Source of the DNA: Phlegmacium glaucopus
Taxonomy: Eukaryota > Basidiomycota > Agaricomycetes > Agaricales > Cortinariaceae
Reading direction: 5' to 3'
Assembly: GCA_015039465.1 (NCBI GenBank)
Contig: MU130557.1
Coordinates: 17,324-81,323 of the forward strand
DNA length: 64,000 nucleotides
Shown here piece after piece: positions 55,254-64,000 of this stretch; within the stretch, counting starts at the first letter, position 1; each line of letters opens with the position of its first letter. A model generated the notes under the pieces. The model saw only the letters and a list, made by a program, of their open reading frames with translations, did no database searches and was not told the origin of the DNA. Made by a program: the position numbers and the translations under genes.

Positions 55254-57430
55254 ATGAGCATCCACGAGTCCTACGACGATTTTTGCACGCCGGACGTTGA
55301 TTTTCAGGCCCATCAGTCGCCTTGTTTGCCTGCCACGCGCCCCTCAGCTTCTGATGTACCTCTCAACAACGATCTACTGAGATCGCCTTCTCCCGTCCTA
55401 TCGATGTTGTCTGAAACTGACCGTAGGCTACATTTCTGCTCATTTTTACTACCTATTGATAACATCCTTCAGTTCCGCCTACCCTGGACTCGTTTATCCC
55501 AATCCTGAGGCTCCTCCCTGGACTTTATCTTGATCAAAATTTATATGTGAGCCTTTCGTGTTTCATGAAAAGCTAATCGTTAAATTTCTGTCAGCATATT
55601 CGTGGATCGATTACGACAAAAGATTGGGAACGGGTTCATCATTATTCTCGAAGCGTTTCCAAGTTTATCCTTAGGGATATTTCGAATAAAGATTCTAAAG
55701 CACAGATTTCTCCTGCTGCTTTTCTCCGTCTTGCTCGACTCCAACAACCTGATATGCCTTTAATTCCTTCTCTCACTGATATCGTCATAGCCGGCGCTGA
55801 CGGCGCTGATGCGTCTCTCTCCTACCTTGAGCTTTTAGTTACACCTTGGCTAAAATCACTAGAGGTGTTGCGCATTCCAGATGCCCAGCAGCCGACATTA
55901 TTTTCCTTCTTGACTGCCATCCAACAGGAGGCTCCTCTCCTTCAAACCATCATTTTCGGTTCAGGACGGTTTCCATCAAGTTCCTTGCAAATCATTTCCA
56001 AATTCGACAATCTCCGCCATTTCGAGTTGAAACATGAGGGTTCAGAAATACCTTCCACCTTCTTTGACGATATAGGCTCTTTGCCTAAGCTGGAAACTTT
56101 CATACTGGATGCTCGGCATGTCTCGAATAATGTATCTGAAAACCAGTCGAACAGCATGAACGAAATGGTCGAAGATGTCAACTCTTTGCCATCTCATAGT
56201 TTCCCCGATTCCAATTCGACGGACAGCAACCGTTATCAGGATGGTGCCGGCGACGTGCCCCATTCACAGACGTGTCATACTCCCATTTCAACGAGCGGTA
56301 CCTTCAATCAGCTGGCAAAACTTCACGTCGTCGGATGGTTACCTTTGCTCAAAGACTTAATCCCCCGTATTATGTCGACTGTGTTACAAGATGTTTCAAT
56401 TACACTCATTCGCTCGTCCGATGGAGAATTGCAGGTTAACCTGGCCAAGGAGGAAGTAGACCAGGATCGGAGAGCTGAGCAGCAGCCAGAACAACAACAG
56501 ATTGGATTTGGAAGCGGAAATCCGTTCGGGCAGTCTCCACAACAGATTGGATTTGGAAACGGAAACCTGTTCGGGCAGCCTCAACAACAACAGATTGGAT
56601 TTGGAAGCGGCTTCGGGCAGCCTCAAGAAGAGCAGACTAGTCCATTCGGGAACTGGGCAGGGGAATCTAATTACAGTTCGAAGAAAAAGGGGAACTTAAA
56701 GGCGCGGCAGTTGAGGGAAGCAGAAGAAAAGAAGTTGAAGGAAGAGCAGGAGATGCAAAAGAAGCTGCTGAAAGAACAGGAAAGGCTGGCCCGTGTCGCC
56801 TTTTATACTGTGTCTTTCACAGAACTTCTTCAAACGCTATGTTCTCGGTGGACGGCATCTCTCAAAGCGGTTTCTGTCAGTCAGTCAGGCGAGTCCTTTC
56901 GACGCTTGTTAGAACCTCCAACCCTTCCCGAGGAGACGTTTCTGGAATTACTCCTCCTTCCTGCTATTGAGAATTTGGAAGTAAAAGGCTGGATGTTGGA
57001 TTCTATCGAGAGCGTTCTCGAAGTAATTCAACCACTTCCCAACCTCAGGTCCCTCCTTCTGCCTCTAGACGAAACAAATTCTGGCATATCTTTATTTACT
57101 TTGAGGCATGTCGCTGAAACTTGCCTAAAACTCGAATCATTCCAATGCCGCATCGAGTCTCTTTCTCGGATCCCAGAATATACTGTGCCGACCACTGGTG
57201 CTCTATCGCATGGGCTACGATTACTATCCGTTGGAAACTCTTCTCCGCTTTCTAACACTAAGCAACTCAAGCTCATCGCCCGTCACTTGTACCTCCTATT
57301 CCCTCATTTAGAGACGATCAGCACCTCTGAGGAGCACAACGCAGAGCAGTGGGCTATCGTTGATGAATTGGTGAAGATGTGTCAGACAGCTCGCATGGAT
57401 GACAGCAATCGTCCGTCAATTACTCAATGA
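55254..57430 (+). CDS. F-box/LRR-like protein, subfamily B, with FG-repeat insertion
   Basis: Exons 55254-55422, 55473-55546 and 55595-57430, giving 692 residues. Exon 3 starts HIRGSITTKDWERVHHYSRS. LRR segments include LVTPWLKSLEVLRI, FDNLRHFELKHEG, IGSLPKLETFILDA, FNQLAKLHVVGW, LPAIENLEVKGW and LPNLRSLLLPLDE. The region between the LRR halves (about 360-483) differs from the other paralogues. It has QIGFGSGNPFGQSPQQ, then IGFGNGNLFGQPQQQQ and IGFGSGFGQPQEEQ (about 386-433), an FG/GLFG-like stretch as in nucleoporins, followed by a K/E/Q coiled coil. The C-terminus FPHLETIST...LVKMCQTARMDD is the family signature. The role is presumed SCF adaptor; the FG segment might bind transport receptors, which is inference. 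Confidence 0.88.
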
Positions 57431-58616
57431 GTGATTCTCCGCCATGCATGATCCAGACCTGAGTCTGGGGCATTCGATTAATCTATGCAATTTACGATAT
57501 ATGACCAATCAGTACCTAAAGGTTTTATTGTCTTGCTCTCCGGGAATTGTGATACCTAATAGTCGCCGTCTACATCCTTGGTCCCAGGTTTACCAATGTT
57601 CGACTTCAAAAAGATATTGACGCTTACCTCTCGGTCTAACCGGTAAATACACAAGGTCTAGTACACACAGGACATAGTCAGCTACTTGGACTGTAGGCGC
57701 TTTGTGCCTTCGAATGTATTGGTAACTGAAAGCAAAATGCCCTATAAAACATCATCGTCATCATGAACCGGTACACTTTCCCCGGCTTCACAAGCTCAGT
57801 TGAGCGTTTGGTGATAAAATTCCCAGAGACAAAGGCGCCAGTGCCAAAAAAAAATTGTTCATGTTAAAGTTCGCGCATTGAAAGGAGCCAACATCGATGT
57901 TTCGCAAACATTCAATTGTGTCTTGAGCAGATGAAATGGGAGTAGTATTGAGATGGCAAGGTCGAGCTCGTATTAATCGCGGCTCTGAAAAGCGGTGGCC
58001 GTGTATTTCCATCATTATGTTGTAACACTGACAGCCGACTCTCCCCAAATAATAAGGAGATCCGGGTTTCCACCAAATTTACTGAGCAGCATTATTCATA
58101 TCACAAATAACAACTTGAAACGAGGACTGGCACCCATTGGAGTGCTGCTTGTTTATCTGCTCTTTTACAATAGTGAGTAAGGTCACCATCTAAAATCAAG
58201 ATATACTTACACAAACCCAACACTTAGTGCCCCACCTCCCGGCCAGCTATAAATCTGAACAATCCTAGTTGATATTGGATGACAACAACCACAACTCCGC
58301 CAGCCTCAAGAAGCAAACCATTACCAGATAAATACAAAAGACTTCAATCTTCAAGCTGCGATAAACAAGGTCTAGGACATACCTATAGCGCTTGATAATA
58401 ACCGAAAGGCCCTGAGCGCACAAGGCAGACCCTGGATACCAGATTCGGCGTTTGCCAGCTATCAGGGTTAAAAGAACGATTCCCATAAATGGGAATCGTT
58501 ATGTGGGTTGTCACATAACTACTTTTCAAGACCACGAGGCTCTGCGGCGAGGCATGAATTTCTGTATAAATGCTTGAGAGAGAGGTCTGTATTTTATACA
58601 CATACTTGGCGCTATC
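57431..58616. other. Intergenic with the promoter of the 58.6-kb copy
   Basis: Unique sequence with short frames of no recognisable content to about 58490. After that the duplicated promoter follows, with TATAAA at 58565-58570, 47 bp before the ATG at 58617. Confidence 0.5.
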
Positions 58617-60712
58617 ATGAACAACTTGAGGAGCTTCGCAGACGAATTGGCCGCCCAGGTCGTTCAGTGGCGGGCCCTCCAGTCGTCGCCCTCCCTTGCT
58701 GCCACTAGTCCTTCAGCTACTGATCGATCTTTCAACAACGATGTACCGGGATCGCCTTCAAGTTCTTCCCTCCTATCGGTGTTGCCTGATACTGATCGTG
58801 GGCTACACTGTTTCTGCTTACTTTTACTACCTATTGATAATGATCCTTCAGTTCCGCCTACCATTGACTCGTTTATCCCAATCCTGAAGTTCCTTCGTGG
58901 ACTTTATCTTGATCAAAATGTATATGTGAGAGCTCTTCGTGCTTTTATGACAAACTATTATAGCTAAAAATTTCTATTAGCATATTCGTGGATCAATCAG
59001 GCCAATAGATTTGGCACGACTTTATTATCATTCTCGAAGTTTATCCTTGGCGATGTTTGGAATAAAGATTCTGAAGGACAGATATCTCCTGCTGCTTTTC
59101 TCCGTTTTGCTCGACTCCAACATCCTGATATGCCTTTAATTCCTTCTCTCGCTGATATTGTCATAGTCGGCCCTGACGCGTCTCTCCCCTACCTTGAGCT
59201 TTTAGTTACACCTTGGCTAAAATCACTGGAGGTGTTGCGTATTTCGGATTCCCAGCAGCCGACATTATTTTCTTTCTTGACTGCTATCGAACAGGAGGCT
59301 CCTCTCCTTCAAACCATCATTTTCAGTTCAGGACGCTTTCCATCAAGTTCCTTGCAACTCATTTCCAAATTCAACAATCTCCGCCATTTCGAGTTGAAAC
59401 ATGAAGGTTCAGAAATACCTTTCACCTTCTTTGACGATGGTAGGTTCTTTGCTCAAGCTGGAAACTCTAATACTGGGTGCTCGGCATGTCTCGAATAATG
59501 TATCCAAAAACCACCCGAACAGCACGGACTCGGACGAACCTCCTGCACTGTTCGAAGATGTTTCCAAAAACCAACCAAAACAGCCCTGACGAACCTTCTA
59601 CCCTGGTCGAAAATGTCAACACTTTACCGTCTAATAGCTTCCCAGATTCTAATGATTCGATGGACAGCAACTATGATCAGGATGGTGGCGACGGCATGCA
59701 CAATCCACCGTGCCAGATGTTTTACTCCCATTTCAATGTGCTGCACCTTTAATCAACTGGCAAAACTTCACGTCGTTGGATGGTTACTACCTTTGCTCAA
59801 AGACTTGATCCCCCGCACTGGCATTATGTCTACAACCTTACAAGATGTTTCAATTCGCTTGTCCGATGGCGAATTAAAGGTTAGCATGACCAAGGAAAAA
59901 GAGGAGTAGAAGAAGAGAGCTGAGGAGAGACGGCGGGGAGAGTGGGAGCAAGCCATTTGGGAGGGGGGAGCGGTGGAAGAGGAGGTTCCGACGGGGGGAA
60001 CGGCGGAAGTTGAGTTTTGGTTAGGCGTCTTCAGCACTTACAAAAAGGGGGAAAACAAGAATGATAGACAGGAAGAGACTGCTTCGGAGAGACAGTTGAG
60101 GGAAGAAATAGAGAAAGGGAAGGAAGAGCAGAAGGAACTGCAAAGGATGGCCCGTATCGCCTATGATGTTTATACTAAGCCATTCGCAGAAATTCTTCGA
60201 ACGCTATGTTCTCGATGGAGGACATCTCTCAAATCAGTCTCCGTCTGTCAGTTAGACGGATCCTTTCAATGCTTGCTGAAACCTCCAATCCTTCCTGAGG
60301 AGGCGTGGTTGGAAATACTCCTCCTTCCTGCTATTGAGAATTTTAAAGGCTGGACGTTGGATCTCGTCGAGAGCGTTCTTGATATAACTAAACGACGTCC
60401 CAACCTCAAGTCCCTCCTCCTGCCTCTAGATGAAACAAATTCCGGAATATCCTTAGATGCTTTGAGGGATGTCGCTGAAACCTGCCCAAATCTCGAATCA
60501 TTCCAATGCCGCATCGAACCTCTGACTCTGATCCCAGAATATACTGTGCCGACCACTGGTGCTCTATCGCGCTACGAATACTATCCGTTGGAAACTCTTC
60601 TCCGCTTTCTGACACAAAGCAGCTCCATCTCATCGCCCGTCACTTGTACCTCCTGTTCCCTCATTTAAGGATGATCAACACCTCTGAGGAGCACAACGCA
60701 GAGCAGTAGGTC
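58617..60712 (+). pseudogene. F-box/LRR subfamily B, multiply frameshifted copy
   Basis: Exon 1 (58617-58797, MNNLRSFADELAAQVVQWRA) and exon 2 (58852-58925) are intact and in phase. Exon 3 (from 58981) has lost 8 bp after YYHSR (near 59036), which shifts the frame; a one-base insertion near 59437 and a stop after the asparagine-rich stretch follow. A later frame (59973-60668) retains the K/E-rich insertion, LLPAIENFKGWTLD, NLKSLLLPLDETNSGISLDA and IPEYTVPTTGALS, then shifts again before FPHL. The family C-terminus LVKMCQTARMD is missing, and the sequence ends near EEHNAEQ at 60712. Confidence 0.85.
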
Positions 60713-60872
60713 AAGTTATACAATACGTGGAAAAAAATATATGCGAGTACATGATGAGTCGAACTATGTTACATCGTAGAAGGGTCCAAAAGAATAATAT
60801 TACATATAAGTTTTGTTATCTTTGCGTTTACCAGATCAAATGCCCGCTGAATAAAATTATAAAGAATGAATT
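60713..60872. other. Short convergent intergenic region
   Basis: AT-rich 160 bp between the broken LRR copy and the stop codon of the dehydrogenase gene on the other strand. Confidence 0.5.
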
Positions 60873-62163
<1,291 letters not shown>

Positions 62164-63680
62164 TGTTGCGACGTTTATAGTGGTGTCTGAAAGCATGTTT
62201 CAGAAATACTGGGTTTTTATAACATCAAGTTGTTTGACGTCATGGTCTAAGAGTTGTTTGGTCTGTTTACTGCAAGGTCAGGAATCAATTTCCTGATGGT
62301 CACTATAATCTAAATGTCAGAGGATTTCTTCAAGTACCTGTTCAGAACCTCAAACACGCAACAAAAACCCCAGAACATGACCCAACGTTATCGATTTATC
62401 AATGATCTGAAATTTTGCCGACAGTTTAGTTATTACATTGTCTCCTGATTTAGGGCTAAGTTACGATTCTTCTAACATGTTCAACAGCTTCGACTCTATA
62501 GCAAGAAATGGTAATAAAAGTGAGCTTAAAAAGACCTTCAACAGACATCGAGTTGCTCATTCATACCTCGAAAGATAACGAACGCGACGAGATAATTCAA
62601 TATATTTGCCCACTTTGCAGCACTTGCTCAAACGGTGGACCCACAGTACGTCCTTCCAAGCTTGGCCCTCAGGCTCCGTCGCCTTCCGTGGCCAAGCCAC
62701 CTTCGTAAATAGCTAGTGGGAAGCGGGCCTCACCTCACAACGTACCGCCTTCTACTTCACAGGCGTTGACGGCAACAGTTTTGTTCAAGCCTTCCAGAAT
62801 TGCGGTGGTATCACCAATAATTGGCAAAGGTGGACCCAGGACGGACATGAGGTATTTGATAGTAGTGAGGTGGTAGGCGATATTGGTGCAGATTTTATCA
62901 GTTATGAGATTTATGAGGTTACAAGACAAGATTTGTGAGATCGGGTGTTAGGGGAGGGGGAGGAGAGGGCTCGTGAATGTGGGGTGCTGGGAATGAGTAC
63001 ACACGCGACATTGGACATTTTGTCCCTCGACTGCCTCTCAACAATACTTGTTGCTGCATGGATAATAAAAAAACTTACTACTTAGGTTCCAGAAAGGATT
63101 ATGCAACGGTATGCCAAATCCTTGTTTGGCCTGGTTTGCACAAGGGGACTGCTCAGGACTGCTCAGGACTGCTCTCTGCATTGACTGGTACGACATGGAC
63201 CGAGGACGATATTTTACAACAATTTTCGAAAGCTAAAGAAAGTAACTCACACTGCAGCAGGCTATGTGTCTGTCACTGGACTAAAACGCATGTATAGGGT
63301 CCACTCTTATAGGCGATCGATAAGTTCTCCGCCAGTTGCGGCTACGCTTCATATCAAGTATATATCAAGTCGTGCCACTATCGATCCATATCGACCAGAT
63401 ATTAACATCTGGAACCTTTCCGGCGACTTTCTTGGAAGGACATTTATGCTTCTTGCTACAGTCAAACCGACACGTGGCGTCTCTCTCAATGTTCATCTCT
63501 CCCTTTTGCGCTTATTAGGTTTTTCCATCTGTTCAACCAGAGTTATTTTATGTAATAAACCTCCGACAGCATGTTTAACATGAGGCACGGCGTCTAAGGG
63601 ACTTTGGTAATAAGGAGTGGACGGGGCGTTGATTATCTTTCAGGCCTTTTCACTACGACCACCATCATCGCCGAAAAACC
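62164..63680. other. Intergenic, no gene recognised
   Basis: It contains a minus-strand frame at 62735-62929 and a plus-strand frame at 62977-63297, neither with a recognisable domain. A three-copy 10-bp tandem repeat GGACTGCTCA lies at 63146-63175. The last ~100 bp precede a member of the F-box/LRR family. Confidence 0.4.
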
Positions 63681-64000
63681 ATGAAAAACTGGGATACTTA
63701 TTCTCAGGCTTCGTCAGTACCGTTATCGAATTTCACTGCTTCGAGTAGTACTGTTGGCAAACCGCCGCCTACCGGTGCAGATCGTATGGAAGTCCTTTGT
63801 TATCATAAATGTTTGCTAACGAATCATGATATCCTAATAGTTGCGCAGACTTGGCACACGCTGAACTCGTTTGTTCCAATCTTTGAATTGCTTGGTCCCA
63901 AGTTCGTTTTGGATCAGAATGCCTATGTGAGTTCCTATCATCTCAGTGGATCAGTAACGCTAATAGTGACTCATTTATCCAGTACATACATGGATTAGTT
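63681..64000 (+). CDS. F-box/LRR family member, 5' end only (cut by window)
   Basis: Exon 1 63681-63783 (MKNWDTYSQASSVPLSNFTA), exon 2 63841-63926 (AQTWHTLNSFVPIFELLGPK then FVLDQNAY), and exon 3 starts at 63983 with YIHGL before the window ends. The exon-1 end (GAT C, phase 1), the exon-2 end at DQN-Y with a GTGAG donor, and YIHG at the start of exon 3 match the subfamily B genes exactly. It is more diverged than the other copies, so it is an older paralogue. Confidence 0.8.

Noticed and set aside
55107..55313. Antisense ORFs at the F-box/LRR promoters
   Set aside because: They overlap the conserved exon 1 and TATA region on the opposite strand and are not preserved between paralogues.
62735..62929. 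Minus-strand 64-codon gene next to the dehydrogenase
   Set aside because: Too short and without a recognisable family or splice partners.

Overview
The window is a piece of a basidiomycete (Agaricomycetes-type) genome. The evidence is short introns of about 50-65 nt with GT/AG ends, a DUF6593 protein, a NACHT-WD40 STAND protein, the F-box/LRR style typical of mushroom genomes, a chromodomain Ty3/gypsy (Tf1/sushi-type) retrotransposon, and decay by TGA stops at likely former CGA codons. No rRNA, tRNA or CRISPR array was found. Exon boundaries were worked out by hand from splice signals, reading frame and paralogue comparison.

Layout. (1) 1-4.8 kb: a palindromic minisatellite, a DUF6593 gene broken by one TGA, a 214-bp TA-flanked MITE, degenerate ~175-bp tandem repeats and a palindrome with two 100-nt arms. 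(2) 4.8-13.9 kb: one complete but decayed Ty3/gypsy element on the minus strand, with a perfect 5-bp target duplication, a self-priming-type primer site, gag, pol with chromodomain, and two extra same-strand ORFs after pol: ORF3 with three zinc-knuckle-like motifs and ORF4 resembling a fungal BTB/POZ domain. Its 3' LTR carries a nested 1.1-kb solo-LTR-like insertion. (3) 16.07-19.96 kb: an apparently intact NACHT-WD40 gene with twelve near-identical 42-residue WD repeats. (4) 20.8-60.7 kb: a birth-and-death array of two F-box/LRR-like subfamilies, with three full-length genes (45.1, 47.2 and 55.3 kb), one nearly intact copy, and many fragments. Three copies are the same chimera: an F-box/LRR 5' half fused to a SURF6 (ribosome biogenesis) 3' half. 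Interleaved are three tandem PalI/SUR7-like four-helix membrane genes (24.2, 32.6 and 35.0 kb), a broken cation-diffusion-facilitator gene, an uncharacterised 7-helix membrane gene with a broken copy, a HAMP-repeat fragment of a group III (Nik1-type) histidine kinase, and a separate F-box gene. (5) 60.9-64 kb: a nine-exon short-chain dehydrogenase on the minus strand, and the 5' end of another member of the F-box/LRR family running off the window.

The genes do not form one pathway. The window reads as a dynamic accessory region in which transposons, tandem duplication and gene fusion have reshuffled fast-evolving families (STAND receptor, F-box/LRR, small membrane proteins). The points most worth a second look are the retrotransposon's extra zinc-knuckle and BTB ORFs, the triplicated F-box/LRR-SURF6 chimera, and the nucleoporin-like FG segment inside one F-box/LRR protein.
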